A DNA stretch of 64,000 bases from Limimaricola sp. G21655-S1 (GCF_027213785.1 NZ_JAPWGO010000002.1:327111-391110), one strand, 5' to 3'; positions 1 to 9,199 are shown, numbered from the stretch's first letter. Notes: generated by a model from the sequence alone, not told the origin. Program-made: numbers and translations.

Positions 1-669
1 CGCGTCACGACCCGGCTGCAGGAACGGCTCGGCGCGATCGCGCTCTCGGACCGGATCTGGCGCGATGCGCCCGAGGATGCGGTCGCGCGCGCCATGCTCG
101 ACGGGGTGCGCCAGCTCGGCCTGCGCCCCTCCCCCGCCGCGGAGCGGTTCCGCGCGAGGGTGCGGCTGGTGAGCGCGGGCGGTGCCGACCTGCCGGACCT
201 GTCGGACGCGGCGCTGATGGAGCGGCTGGAAGAGTGGCTTCTGCCCTATCTGGGCGGCGTGAAGACCGCCGGCGACTGGAAGGGTTTCGACCTGTTGGGC
301 CCATGGCAGGCGATGCTCGACTGGAACCAGACCCAGCTTCTCGACCGCGAAGCACCGCCCGCCTACACCACGCCGCTGGGGCGGCAGGTGCCGATCGATT
401 ACGGTGACGCGCAGCCCGAGGTCTCGCTCAAGCTACAGGAGGTCTTCGGCGTCGCACGGCACCCCATGATCGGTGGCACGCCGCTGAAGATGACGCTGCT
501 GTCGCCTGCCGGTCGGCCGGTGCAGGTGACCGACGACCTGCCCGGTTTCTGGGCCAGCTCCTATGCGGATGTGCGCAAGGACATGCGCGGCCGCTACCCG
601 CGTCACCCATGGCCCGAGGACCCGACCGAGGCGGCGCCGACCCTGCGCGCCAAGCCACGCGGGACGTAG
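1..669 (+). CDS. hrpB: ATP-dependent helicase HrpB, C-terminal part (5' end outside window)
   Basis: The frame is open from the first base and ends at TAG 667-669, so only the last 222 codons are seen. The C-terminal HrpB domain is recognisable: WKGFDLLGPWQAMLDW, then TTPLGRQVPIDYG, EVSLKLQEVFGV, MTLLSPAGRPVQVTDDLPGFW and the family ending DMRGRYPRHPWPEDP. HrpB is a DEAH-box RNA-helicase-like protein of uncertain bacterial function; the helicase motifs themselves lie outside the window. The GT-rich ending THRAKP-like tail (APTLRAKPRG) is the usual basic HrpB C-terminus. Identification is by family recognition of this conserved C-terminal block. Confidence 0.9.
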   Translation, partial: RVTTRLQERLGAIALSDRIWRDAPEDAVARAMLDGVRQLGLRPSPAAERFRARVRLVSAGGADLPDLSDAALMERLEEWLLPYLGGVKTAGDWKGFDLLGPWQAMLDWNQTQLLDREAPPAYTTPLGRQVPIDYGDAQPEVSLKLQEVFGVARHPMIGGTPLKMTLLSPAGRPVQVTDDLPGFWASSYADVRKDMRGRYPRHPWPEDPTEAAPTLRAKPRGT

Positions 670-720
670 CGGCAATCGGCCGATGTGCTTCAGGTCGCCA
701 AGGAAGCTGAATGGGTCAGA

Positions 721-748
721 TTGCATTACCTGTTCATGATGTTATGTT
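721..748 (+). promoter_or_regulatory. candidate sigma-70 promoter of the NUDIX gene
   Basis: An AT-rich stretch, unusual in this GC-rich window, contains TTGCAT (721-726) and TATGTT (743-748) with a 16-bp spacer. It lies 46 bp before the preferred NUDIX start at 795. It argues that the longer reading frame from 711 is not the translated start, since that extension would be encoded by this promoter-like DNA. Prediction only. Confidence 0.35.
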
Positions 749-794
749 ACCCGGCACAAGAACAAGAACGGTACGCGTTATCCGAGGCAGCCTT

Positions 795-1241
795 ATGACC
801 CCCAAGGACCTTCCGGGCGAGATGTCCGGCAGTTACACCACCCCGATCCACCGGCAGCTCGCTGCCCTGTGCCACCGCAAGGGCAAAAAGGGCCGCGAGG
901 TGCTTCTCGTCACCTCCTCCGAGGGGCGCTGGATCCTGCCCAAGGGCTGGCCGATCGAGGGCATGCGCGACAGCGACGCCGCCCTCGTCGAGGCGTGGGA
1001 GGAAGCCGGGGTGCGCGAGGGCAAGGTCAAGCGCAAGCCGGTCGGCACCTTCGTCGCGGTCAAGCTGTCGAAGCATGGCGACGAGGAGATCTGCGTCACC
1101 CGCGTCTTCGAGGTGAAGGCCAAGACCGTGCTCGACGACTATCCCGAGGTGAAGCGGCGCGACCGGCGCTGGGTCCCGGCCAAGGTGGCGGCGCGGCTGG
1201 TCACCGAGGACGGGCTGCGCGAGATTCTGCGGGAAATGTGA
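795..1241 (+). CDS. NUDIX hydrolase, diphosphoinositol-polyphosphate phosphohydrolase-like
   Basis: A 148-residue NUDIX protein. The box reads PKGWPIEGMRDSDAALVEAWEEAGV in overlapping pieces: PKGW, then AALVEAWEEAGV, which keeps the two catalytic metal-binding glutamates (EE) of the consensus. The PKGWP form is typical of the DIPP-like branch that hydrolyses nucleoside or inositol polyphosphates; the substrate cannot be read from sequence. The ORF extends upstream to 711, but that extension covers AT-rich promoter-like DNA and looks non-coding, so ATG 795 is chosen. It is a single gene between the end of hrpB and a convergent HAD gene whose stop lies 4 bp away. Confidence 0.85.
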   Translation: MTPKDLPGEMSGSYTTPIHRQLAALCHRKGKKGREVLLVTSSEGRWILPKGWPIEGMRDSDAALVEAWEEAGVREGKVKRKPVGTFVAVKLSKHGDEEICVTRVFEVKAKTVLDDYPEVKRRDRRWVPAKVAARLVTEDGLREILREM

Positions 1242-1245
1242 TGCC

Positions 1246-1920
1246 TCAGCGCGCGCCGATCAGCCGGTCGACCACCTGCATCAGCGTCTCGCCCTCGGCA
1301 TCGGCGGGCGCCATCACGGCGCTGCGCGGCCGGCCGTTCCGGGTGACGTAGCCGGTGATCAGCCCGGCGCTCCGCGCGCCCTGCACGTCCCAGCCATGCG
1401 CCGCGACAAGGGCGAGCCGCTCGGGCGCAACGCCGATCCGGGCGGCGGCGTGGTGATAGACCCGCGTGGCGGGCTTCCAGCGGCCAGGCTCGTCGACCGA
1501 GATCACCCGGTCCACGAAATCCGACAACCCGTTGCGCTCGACCAGCGCGCGGGTGACCTTTTCGCTGCCATTGGTGAGGATGGCGACCGGCAACCCGTCG
1601 CGCTTCAACCGCTGCATCGCGGGCAGCACGTCGGGTTCCGCGTCGAGTTCGGTAAAGCCCGAAAGGATCGCCTCGATCCTGGGGCCGCGCTCCTCGATGC
1701 CTTGCGCTTTCATCATCGCGTCGAGCGTGGCTTCCGCGAGCTCGCGAAACGGCTTGTAGATGTCGAGCGCGCAGAGTGCGAAGGCATCGCGCAGCATCTG
1801 CGCGAACCACGTCTCCAAGGCATGGCCGGGAAGCCCCGCCGCCTCGATACGCGGCCGCAGGCTTTCGAGGGAAAACAGGGTTTCCACCGCGTCGAAGGCG
1901 ATGGCGTCGGGGCGGGGCAT
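1246..1920 (-). CDS. haloacid dehalogenase type II (HAD superfamily)
   Basis: This 224-residue protein has the L-2-haloacid dehalogenase layout. Motif I is IAFDAVETLF with the nucleophile Asp, where the family usually has FDAYGTLF. Motif II is ILTNGSEKV, motif III is the lysine of GRWKPATRVY, and motif IV is LVAAHGWDVQGA. The family hydrolyses short 2-haloacids, but many members have unknown phosphatase-like roles. ATG 1920 (MPRPDAIAF) fits the family N-terminus; the frame extends to 1953. It is the last gene of the argD-acetyltransferase-argF-acetyltransferase strand run, 64 bp after its neighbour, so it may be read from the same transcript. A second type II HAD occurs at 47.8 kb. Confidence 0.82.
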   Translation of the reverse strand: MPRPDAIAFDAVETLFSLESLRPRIEAAGLPGHALETWFAQMLRDAFALCALDIYKPFRELAEATLDAMMKAQGIEERGPRIEAILSGFTELDAEPDVLPAMQRLKRDGLPVAILTNGSEKVTRALVERNGLSDFVDRVISVDEPGRWKPATRVYHHAAARIGVAPERLALVAAHGWDVQGARSAGLITGYVTRNGRPRSAVMAPADAEGETLMQVVDRLIGAR

Positions 1921-1984
1921 GGGGCGGTCTCCGGTCAGGGCGTCGGGGGCCAACGCGAGCCGCCGAGCCGCGTTCCCGGGGCAC

Positions 1985-2506
1985 TCAGATGGCGCGGGCG
2001 TAGTGCAGCAGCTGCAGCGGCACGCCGCGCAGCTCGGCCGGCGGCAGGTCGCGTCCGGTGAGCGTGAAGCCGTTGGCCTCGAGCACCCGGATCGAGGCGG
2101 CGTTGCGGGTGGCCACCTTCGCTTCTAGGCGCGCGATCCCCGCATCCCGCGCCAGCGCGATCGCCGCCGCCAGTGCCGCCTTGGCGAGACCCCGCCGCGC
2201 ATGATCGGGGCCGATCCGGTAGCCGACCTCGGCGCATGGCCCCTCGGGCGTCTCGGTGAGTCCGGTGAGATTGACCCGCCCCATGATCTCGCCCCCGAGA
2301 CTGCGCACCAGATAGAACCGGTCCCGCCCGGCCTCCGGTCCCTCCAGCAGCTCGCGCAGGAACCCGCGCAGCGTCTCGGGATCGAAATAGCCTGCCGGGC
2401 GCGGCGGCACTTCGCGCTCGAACCAGTCGCTGCTGGCCATCTCGAATGCCGCCAGCGCCTCGGCGTCCTCGACCTTGAGCGGCTCCAGGCGAAATTCGGG
2501 CGTCAC
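1985..2506 (-). CDS. GNAT family N-acetyltransferase (RimJ/RimL-like), coupled to argF
   Basis: A 173-residue GNAT protein. The acetyl-CoA loop is in [18 protein letters not shown] and the C-terminal motif is [17 protein letters not shown], the RimJ/RimL-type layout with an N-terminal [14 protein letters not shown] strand. The start is GTG 2506, which overlaps the argF stop by four bases (GTGA), so translation is probably coupled to argF. The substrate is unknown. The position suggests either an amino-acid-related small molecule or a ribosomal or protein N-terminus. The GTG choice rests on the absence of any other start at the family's N-terminal border. Confidence 0.82.
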   Translation of the reverse strand: MTPEFRLEPLKVEDAEALAAFEMASSDWFEREVPPRPAGYFDPETLRGFLRELLEGPEAGRDRFYLVRSLGGEIMGRVNLTGLTETPEGPCAEVGYRIGPDHARRGLAKAALAAAIALARDAGIARLEAKVATRNAASIRVLEANGFTLTGRDLPPAELRGVPLQLLHYARAI

Positions 2507-3429
2507 GCGCCCAGGCACCAGCGCATCACCGCCTTCTGCGCGTGCAGCCGGTTCTCGGCCTCGTCGAAGATCACCGAATGCGGCCCGTCCATCACCTCGC
2601 TCGTCGCTTCGTCGTCGCGATGCGCGGGAAGGCAATGCATGAACAATGCGTCGGGCTTGGCCCGGCTCATCAGCTCGGCATTGACCTGGTAGCCGCGCAG
2701 CTGGTTGTGCCGCCGCTCTTTCGCCGATTGCGGATCGTGCATCGACACCCAGGTGTCGGTGACCACGAGATCCGCGCCCTCGACCGCCGCCATCGGGTCG
2801 CGAACGATCTCGATATTGGCGCCCGCCTCCCGGCACGCCGCGAGGATCTCGGGATCGGGGTCGAGCGGCTTCGGGCCGGTGAAGACGAGATCGAAGCCGA
2901 ACCGGGCGCTCGCATGGGCGAAGCTCGCGAAGACGTTGTTGCCGTCGCCCGACCAGACCACCCGGCGCCCCTTGATCGGGCCGCGATGCTCTTCGAAGGT
3001 CATGATATCTGCCATGATCTGGCACGGATGTGTGCGGTTGGTCAGGCCGTTGATCACCGGCACGGTGGCGTTCTCGGCCATCTCCAGCAGGGTCTGTTCC
3101 TCGAAGGTCCGGATCATGATCAGGTCGACATAGCGCGACAGCACCCGGGCCGTGTCGGCGATGGTTTCGCCGTGGCCGAGCTGCATGTCGGCGCCGGACA
3201 GCACCATGGTCTGGCCGCCCATCTGGCGCACGCCGACATCGAAGCTCACCCGGGTGCGGGTCGAGGGCTTTTCGAAGATCAGCGCCACCATGCGCCCGTC
3301 GAGCGGCTTCTCGTCGTCGCACATGCCCTTGGGGCGGCCACTGCGCGCATCCTTCATGGCGCGGGCATGGTCGATCATCGCGCGCAGATCGTCCGTGGGG
3401 GTGGGCAGGATGTCGAGGAAATGGGTCAT
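2503..3429 (-). CDS. argF: ornithine carbamoyltransferase
   Basis: This 308-residue enzyme converts ornithine and carbamoyl phosphate to citrulline in cytosolic arginine synthesis. The carbamoyl-phosphate motif STRTR is present in [15 protein letters not shown], the family HPCQ motif in [13 protein letters not shown], and the ornithine-site motif HCLP in FMHCLPAHR. The start [10 protein letters not shown] is the normal N-terminus; the frame continues upstream but runs into a repeat element and the preceding acetyltransferase. It is separated by 89 bp from the acetyltransferase at 3519 and overlaps the next gene by four bases. Carbamoyl phosphate would come from CarAB; carB is at 36.7 kb in this window. 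Confidence 0.95.
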   Translation of the reverse strand: MTHFLDILPTPTDDLRAMIDHARAMKDARSGRPKGMCDDEKPLDGRMVALIFEKPSTRTRVSFDVGVRQMGGQTMVLSGADMQLGHGETIADTARVLSRYVDLIMIRTFEEQTLLEMAENATVPVINGLTNRTHPCQIMADIMTFEEHRGPIKGRRVVWSGDGNNVFASFAHASARFGFDLVFTGPKPLDPDPEILAACREAGANIEIVRDPMAAVEGADLVVTDTWVSMHDPQSAKERRHNQLRGYQVNAELMSRAKPDALFMHCLPAHRDDEATSEVMDGPHSVIFDEAENRLHAQKAVMRWCLGA

Positions 3430-3455
3430 GTCGGTCTCCCGGGTCGGATGGCGGA

Positions 3456-3518
3456 GGGGGGGGCGCTGCCCCCCGTCGCTTGCGCGACTCCCCCCGGCGT
3501 ATTTGAAGAAAGATGAAA
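3456..3518. repeat. Rhodobacterales-type intergenic repeat, copy 1
   Basis: The 89-bp gap between the acetyltransferase and argF is filled by a modular element. It starts with a hairpin of six G (3458-3463) against six C (3469-3474). A second hairpin follows, GTCGC TTGC GCGAC (3475-3488), and then TCCCCCC leading into GCGTATTTG-A-AGAAAGATGA (3497-3516). The last module recurs at 29946-29967 and 43620-43641. The function is unknown; it may shape mRNA processing inside the arg operon. Confidence 0.6.
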
Positions 3519-4019
3519 TCATGCCGGCTCGAGCAGCATCAGCCGGATCGGCGTGCCGTCCTCGCAGGGCAGGATCGTGTCGCCGGCGAAACCGGCGCGC
3601 AGATAGGCCGCGATGGCGCGGGTGTTGTCGGGCGCGGGATCGACCGCGACCAAGGGCGCGCCTGCCGCGATCAGTTGCAGCGCGCGGGCGCGCAGGAAGG
3701 CCGCGCCATGGCCGCGCCCGAGATAGGCCGGATCGCCGAGGAAGGCGTCCATGCCGCGCGCGCGCCTTTGCAAATGCGCGTAATGCGGCATGTCGTAGAA
3801 ATGGACGTCGTAATCCTGGACATAGGCAAAGGGATGCGCCCGGTGCTCGACGATGCGCATGTCGGTGCCGGTGTTGCCCTCGGCCCAGTCGCGCTCGATC
3901 TCGGCCCATTCGGTGGCGGCGTCGCCCCACCAGCCGTCGATATGCGGCTCCGCCAGCCAGCGGTCGAACAGCCGCCGGTCCGAGGCGACCAGCGGCCTGA
4001 AGCGGTAGTCAGCCGGCAT
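3519..4019 (-). CDS. GNAT acetyltransferase, AAC(6')/siderophore-acetyltransferase-like
   Basis: A 166-residue single-domain acetyltransferase. It shows [19 protein letters not shown], the acetyl-CoA pyrophosphate loop, followed by [20 protein letters not shown], the pattern of the aminoglycoside 6'-N-acetyltransferase-like branch, which also includes N-hydroxylysine acetylases. The start ATG 4019 overlaps the 3' end of argD by 11 bp, so it is translated with argD. Resistance should not be inferred, because chromosomal members of this branch often act on cell metabolites. Lying between argD and argF, it may act on an arginine-pathway amine or detoxify one; this is inference from context. Confidence 0.8.
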   Translation of the reverse strand: MPADYRFRPLVASDRRLFDRWLAEPHIDGWWGDAATEWAEIERDWAEGNTGTDMRIVEHRAHPFAYVQDYDVHFYDMPHYAHLQRRARGMDAFLGDPAYLGRGHGAAFLRARALQLIAAGAPLVAVDPAPDNTRAIAAYLRAGFAGDTILPCEDGTPIRLMLLEPA

Positions 4020-5193
4020 CGGACCCGATCCGCCCCGCCGCCCGGTCGAGCCGCGCCAAGGCCTCGTCGACCTCGGCCTCGGTGATGTTCAGCGGCGGCA
4101 GCAGCCGCACCACGCTGTCGGCGGCGGGCACTGTGAGCACGCCCTCGGCATAGCCCGCCTGCACCAGATCGGCGGGGGCCGCCTTGCATTTCAGACCGAG
4201 CATCAGCCCGGTGCCGCGCACGCTTTCGAACACCTCCGGGTGCGCCGCCACGAGGCCCTCGAGGCCTTGGCGCAGCCGCCCGGCCCGTGCCCGCACCCCT
4301 TCGAGAAACCCCTGATCGGCAACGATCTCCATCACCTTCGCGCCGACCGCGCAGGCCAAGGGGTTGCCGCCATAGGTCGAGCCGTGTGTGCCAGCGGTCA
4401 TCGCCGAGGCCGCCGCTTCGGTGGCCAGCACCGCCCCCAGCGGGAAGCCGCCGCCGATGCCCTTAGCGACCATCATGATGTCCGGGGTCACGCCGGCCCA
4501 TTCATGGGCGAAGAGGCGGCCGGTCCGGCCCATGCCGCACTGCACCTCGTCGAAGATCAGCAACGCGCCGATGTCGTCGCACAGGTCGCGCAGCCCCTTC
4601 AGGCACTGGTCGGGCACCGGCCGGATGCCGCCCTCGCCCTGCACCGGCTCGATCAGGATCGCGCCGACATCCGCCTGCGCCGCGGCCTCGCGCAGCGCCT
4701 CGTGATCGCCCCATGGCAGCTGGGTGAAACCGGGCAGCAGCGGCCCGAAGCCCTTGGTCATCTTCTCGGTGCCGACGGCGGCGATCGCCGCCGAGGAGCG
4801 GCCATGGAACGCGCCTTCGAAGGTGAGGATGCGCGTGCGCTGCGGCTCGCCCTTCTCGTGCCAGTACTTGCGCGCCATCTTCACCGCGAGCTCCATCGCC
4901 TCGGTGCCCGAATTGGTGAAGAAGCAGGTGTCGGCAAAGCTGTTCTCGACGAGCGCGTCGGCGAGCCGCTGCTGCGCCGGAATCTGGTAGAGGTTCGAGA
5001 CGTGCCACAGCGCGTTCGCCTGGGTGGTCAGCGCGTCCACGAGATCGGGGTTCGCATGGCCCAGCGCGTTGACGGCGATGCCGGCCCCGAGATCGAGATA
5101 TCGCCGCCCGTCCTCGGTCTGCAGCCAGACCCCCTCGCCCTTCACGAAGGACAGGGGCGCGCGGTTGTAGGTCGGCAGGATCGAGGGGATCAT
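4009..5193 (-). CDS. argD: acetylornithine / succinyldiaminopimelate aminotransferase
   Basis: This 394-residue class III PLP aminotransferase converts N-acetylglutamate semialdehyde to acetylornithine. The N-terminus IPSILPTYNRAPLSFVKGEG is typical of ArgD. The PLP-binding glycine-serine segment is NSGTEAMELAVKMAR, the cofactor Asp is in LLIFDEVQCGMGRTG, and the Schiff-base lysine is in MMVAKGIGGGFPLGA. Length is normal. It is the first structural gene of the minus-strand arg cluster. A 14-codon Arg-rich leader ORF and alternative hairpins lie in the 109 bp before its SD (AAGGA, 5206-5202), so attenuation by arginyl-tRNA supply is likely. Confidence 0.93.
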   Translation of the reverse strand: MIPSILPTYNRAPLSFVKGEGVWLQTEDGRRYLDLGAGIAVNALGHANPDLVDALTTQANALWHVSNLYQIPAQQRLADALVENSFADTCFFTNSGTEAMELAVKMARKYWHEKGEPQRTRILTFEGAFHGRSSAAIAAVGTEKMTKGFGPLLPGFTQLPWGDHEALREAAAQADVGAILIEPVQGEGGIRPVPDQCLKGLRDLCDDIGALLIFDEVQCGMGRTGRLFAHEWAGVTPDIMMVAKGIGGGFPLGAVLATEAAASAMTAGTHGSTYGGNPLACAVGAKVMEIVADQGFLEGVRARAGRLRQGLEGLVAAHPEVFESVRGTGLMLGLKCKAAPADLVQAGYAEGVLTVPAADSVVRLLPPLNITEAEVDEALARLDRAAGRIGSDAG

Positions 5194-5301
5194 GGCAATG
5201 GTCCTTCAAGAGGCCCCGTTGGTGCCGCAGCGGCAGGGGCAAGTCAATTGTCGTGGGGGAAGCGGGACGCAAAATGAGCCGCGTCGCGAAGCGGGTGAGC
5301 T
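5194..5301 (-). promoter_or_regulatory. leader RNA between the Arg-rich peptide and argD, with alternative hairpins
   Basis: Read on the minus strand, the segment after the leader stop holds GAAGC (starting inside the stop region), which can pair with either of two copies of CCCGCTTC. GACGC and GCGTC can also pair around GGCTCATTTT. Nearer argD, GCCCC and GGGGC can pair around an inner GCCGC-T-GCGGC, just before AAGGACCATTGCCATG. Mutually exclusive pairings of this kind are the layout of an attenuator. No clear U-tract is seen, so control could be translational or Rho-dependent rather than intrinsic termination. Folding was done by eye. Confidence 0.5.
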
Positions 5302-5346
5302 TCAGCGTCGGCGTCGGGCGGCGGCAAAGGCGGCGATCTGCGTCAT
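5302..5346 (-). CDS. putative arginine leader peptide (14 aa) upstream of argD
   Basis: Minus-strand ORF ATG 5346 to TGA 5302 encodes MTQIAAFAAARRRR. It ends in four consecutive Arg codons, CGA CGC CGA CGC, directly before the stop. It lies 108 bp before argD on the same strand. No SD is visible; CCTAAC lies 8 bases before the ATG and could be a -10 element, which would make the peptide leaderless. The alphaproteobacterial trpL leader peptide is known to be leaderless in Sinorhizobium. The design, a short ORF ending in codons for the pathway's product, matches ribosome-mediated attenuation. It is too short for gene finders and is inferred, not demonstrated. Confidence 0.6.
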   Translation of the reverse strand: MTQIAAFAAARRRR

Positions 5347-5447
5347 GCGCGCGACGTTAGGCGAGGAATACCGGGACGGAAAGAGGAAAACGGCGCCGCG
5401 CGGGCCTGCGCATGCTAGCCTTCCCCGAAAGACGAGGGAGGTATCGC

Positions 5448-6376
<929 letters not shown>

Positions 6377-6380
<4 letters not shown>

Positions 6381-7168
6381 GCATCCCCCTGCCCCGCGGC
6401 CCGCGCCCCGCCGCCCCCTCGCCCGCCTCGAGCGCGCTGACCTTCGCATGGCGCGCGGTGCTCAAGTTCCGCCACGTGCCCGAGCAGCTGTTCGACCTCG
6501 TCATGACGCCGATCATGTTCACGCTGCTTTTCACCTTCATCTTCGGCGGCGCGCTGGCCGGGTCGTCCACCGCCTATCTGCAATGGTTCATTCCCGGCAT
6601 CCTCGTGCAGACCACCGTGTTCAACACCGTCTATTCCGGGATGGGGCTGTCCACGGATCTTTCCAAGGGGCTGTTCGACCGGTTCCGGAGCCTGCCGATC
6701 TGGTCGCTGGCCCCCTTTGCCGGGCTGATGGTGGGCGACATGCTGCGCCACTCCATCGCGGGCGCGATCATCCTCGGCATCGGCCTGGCATTGGGCTACC
6801 GCCCCGAGGCGGGGCTGACGGGCATCCTCGCCTCATTCGCGCTGCTCTTGGCGATCGGCTTCGGCTGGGGCTGGATCTTCATCGTGCTGGGGCTCGTGGT
6901 GCGCACGCCGATGACGGTGATGACGCTGGGCTTCGCGGTTCTGTTTCCGGTGACCTTCGCCTCGAACATCATGGTCGATCCCGTGACCATGCCGGGCTGG
7001 TTGCAGGCCTTCGTGGCGGTGAACCCGGTCTCGCTGATGACCACGGCGATGCGGGCGCTGATGGCGGGCACGGCGACGCTGGGGGAGATCGGCCTCGCGC
7101 TGCTCGGCCCGGCGATCCTGACCGCGCTGCTGGCGCCGCTGACGCTGGCGCTCTACCGCCGCAGGTAG
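6377..7168 (+). CDS. ABC-2 type transporter permease, DrrB type
   Basis: This 263-residue membrane protein has about six hydrophobic segments (for example MTPIMFTLLFTFIFGGAL and LLLAIGFGWGWIFIVLGLVV) and the ABC-2 fold with a cytosolic N-terminus. It starts in an ATGA overlap with the ATPase gene and pairs with it as an exporter. The frame stays open for more than 1.1 kb upstream, but that is a shadow of the ATPase gene. The 3' end overlaps the convergent acetyltransferase gene by 16 bp (7153-7168), so the two stop codons lie inside each other's coding sequence. Confidence 0.88.
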
Positions 7169-7611
7169 CGCCGCCAGCGCAACCGCTCGGGACGCGGCGA
7201 GGGCACGGGGGTGAACAGGTTGCGCTCCAGCACCCGGATCGAGCCGGCATTGCCCGGGTCGGTCTCGGCGAAAAGCGCCGCGAGCCCCTCGTCCGACGCG
7301 CGCTCGATGAAGGCGCCGACCGCCGCGCCGGCGATGCCGCGCCCGCGCTGGGCCGGAGACACCGCGTAGCCGAACTCGGCATGGCCCGCCGGGTCGGGCA
7401 GCTTCGAAACCACGAAGCCGACCATGAGGTCGCCTTCGGTGATCAGGCAGGTGCCCCAGCCCTGCGCCGCCCGCAGATCCTCGCAGCGCCGGGCGATCAG
7501 CATCGCGGTGGTCACGGTGACCAGCCCGGCCTCCGGCAGCTTCAGCCCCTGCGGCGGCAGACCGACGGCGAGGCGCTCGAAATCGGCCGGGACGGCGTCG
7601 CGCAGCTTCAC
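7153..7611 (-). CDS. GNAT family N-acetyltransferase, coupled to an ABC-2 permease
   Basis: A 152-residue GNAT protein with VSPAQRGRGIAGAAVGAFI as the acetyl-CoA loop and NAGSIRVLERNLFTPV as the C-terminal motif. The start is GTG 7611, in a four-base GTGA overlap with the upstream permease gene. This is the same non-ATG coupling seen for the acetyltransferase after argF. The 3' end runs 16 bp into the convergent DrrB-type permease. The substrate is unknown. Co-translation with an exporter permease could mean modification of the exported compound, but this is only inference from position. Confidence 0.8.
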   Translation of the reverse strand: MKLRDAVPADFERLAVGLPPQGLKLPEAGLVTVTTAMLIARRCEDLRAAQGWGTCLITEGDLMVGFVVSKLPDPAGHAEFGYAVSPAQRGRGIAGAAVGAFIERASDEGLAALFAETDPGNAGSIRVLERNLFTPVPSPRPERLRWRRYLRR

Positions 7612-8411
7612 GGCTTGAGCCTGTAGCCTTTCTCGAGCCAGGCCCAGGCCAAGCCGAGAACCACCATGCAGGAGACCACCGCGATGCCGAGGCCGAGAAC
7701 CGGCGAGCTGTCGGAGACGCCGATCATGCCGTAGCGCGCCCCGTCGATCAGGTAGAAGAACGGGTTGGCGTGGCTCAGCGTCTGCAGGAATCCCGGCAAT
7801 GCGTCGATCGAGTAGAAGGTGCCGGACAGGAAGGCGAGCGGGGTCACGAGGAAATTGGTGATCGCCGCCAGCTGATCGAATTTCTGCGCGTAGATCCCGG
7901 CGATCAGGCCCAGCGCGCCCATGAAGATCGACCCCAGCACCCAGAAGGCGAGGGCCCAGATCGGATGCGCGAGACCGACCCCGAGAAACAGCCAGACGCC
8001 TGTGGCGATCACCGTGGCGACGATCAGGCCGCGCGCCACCGACCCCGCAACATAGCCTGCCAGCACCTCGGCCGAGGAGAGCGGCGCCATCAGCGTGTCG
8101 ACGATGTTGCCCTGCACCTTGGCCGAGGCGAGGGAGGACGAGGTGTTGGCGAAGGCCTGCTGGATCACCGTCATCATCAACAGGCCCGGCGCGAGGAAGT
8201 GCAGGAACTCCACCCCCATCACGTCGCCGCGTCGCGGCCCGATGGCGATGGTGAAGATCAGCAGGAACAGCGCCGCGTTGATCAGCGGCGCCATCACCGT
8301 CTGCGCCCAGACATTGAGGAAGCGGCGGATCTCGCGGATCGCGAGCGTGGCGGTGCCCAGCCTGTTGAACCGGCCGAAGCGGCGGATGCCCTGGTCTGTA
8401 TCGATGCTCAT
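7608..8411 (-). CDS. ABC-2 type permease without an adjacent ATPase (YadH-like)
   Basis: This 267-residue permease has about six membrane segments and the YadH/NodJ-like N-terminus LATLAIREIRRFLNVWAQTV. The C-terminal ABC-2 signature region SGTFYSIDALPGFLQTLSHANPF is seen in two overlapping parts. ATG 8411 follows AGGAGG (8417-8422). No ATPase gene lies next to it on the minus strand; the nearest is the convergent DrrA-type gene at 5448. Because permeases of this class need a cytosolic ATPase, it must share one, either that neighbour or a distant one. It overlaps the downstream acetyltransferase by four bases. Confidence 0.86.
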   Translation of the reverse strand: MSIDTDQGIRRFGRFNRLGTATLAIREIRRFLNVWAQTVMAPLINAALFLLIFTIAIGPRRGDVMGVEFLHFLAPGLLMMTVIQQAFANTSSSLASAKVQGNIVDTLMAPLSSAEVLAGYVAGSVARGLIVATVIATGVWLFLGVGLAHPIWALAFWVLGSIFMGALGLIAGIYAQKFDQLAAITNFLVTPLAFLSGTFYSIDALPGFLQTLSHANPFFYLIDGARYGMIGVSDSSPVLGLGIAVVSCMVVLGLAWAWLEKGYRLKP

Positions 8412-8588
8412 TTGCGCACCTCCTAGGGCCCGGGTTGTAGCCGTCACATGCGCGGTGGCAAGGCCGCAACGCGGGCGATGCCGGCCGCCGGGCTGCGCGC
8501 GCCGGGTTGAACTGCGGCGCGTGGCTGTGTAAATCGGCACGTCGCAACTGAAACGGCGGGCCACCGCCCAACCGATCGGAGGCATTGC

Positions 8589-9176
8589 ATGTCCTGGACC
8601 GACGAGCGCGTCGAGACGCTCAAGAAAATGTGGAACGAGGGCCAGTCGGCGAGCCAGATCGCCAAGGAACTCGGGGGCGTGACGCGCAACGCCGTGATCG
8701 GCAAGGTGCACCGCCTGGGCCTGTCGAACCGCACCGGCGTGGCGCCGCAGCCTACCCCGACGGCCCCGCAGGCCGCCCCGGCGGCCCCGGCCCAGCCGGC
8801 GGCCCCGTCGCGCCCCGAGCCCGCGCCGCAGGCCGCCGCGCCTGAGCCCGCGAAGGAAGAAGAGGACGACGCGCCGATCCCGATGAGCGCCGCGCGCCGC
8901 GCCATCATCCCCGCGGGTCAACCGCTGCCGCCGCAGCCCTCGGCCAACGAGATCAGCCCCGAGGCGCTCGCCAAGGTCTCCGAGGTGGAGAAGGGCGCCA
9001 AGAAGCTGACGCTGATGGAGCTGACCGAGAAGACCTGCAAATGGCCGGTGGGCGACCCCGCGACCGACAATTTCTGGTTCTGCGGCCTGCCGACCCAGCA
9101 GGGCAAACCCTATTGCGAAGCGCATGTCGGCGTCGCCTTCCAGCCGATGTCCTCGCGCCGCGACCGTCGGCGCTGA
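8589..9176 (+). CDS. gcrA: GcrA cell cycle regulator
   Basis: The 195-residue product carries the GcrA N-terminal HTH: SWTDERVETLKKMWNEGQSA, then KELGGVTRNAVIGKVHRLGLS. A long Pro/Ala-rich linker follows (about residues 50-85). The C-terminal sigma70-interacting domain contains EKTCKWPVGDP and NFWFCGLPTQQGKPYCEAH. GcrA binds RNA polymerase-sigma70 and CcrM-methylated GANTC promoters in alphaproteobacteria, linking DNA methylation to the cell cycle. SD GGAGG lies 7 bp before ATG. It is a single gene with its own terminator at 9200-9226. The linker is rich in APA repeats, as usual for GC-rich members. Confidence 0.96.
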   Translation: MSWTDERVETLKKMWNEGQSASQIAKELGGVTRNAVIGKVHRLGLSNRTGVAPQPTPTAPQAAPAAPAQPAAPSRPEPAPQAAAPEPAKEEEDDAPIPMSAARRAIIPAGQPLPPQPSANEISPEALAKVSEVEKGAKKLTLMELTEKTCKWPVGDPATDNFWFCGLPTQQGKPYCEAHVGVAFQPMSSRRDRRR

Positions 9177-9199
9177 GTTCTTCTCGATCGAGAGACGCC

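Noticed and set aside
711..794. 28-codon N-terminal extension of the NUDIX protein with an AAGGA before ATG 711
   Set aside because: The DNA is AT-rich and promoter-like, and the family fold begins after ATG 795.
3519..4019. Reading the AAC(6')-like acetyltransferase as an antibiotic-resistance gene
   Set aside because: It is embedded in a housekeeping arginine operon and has only family-level similarity; nothing shows aminoglycoside specificity.
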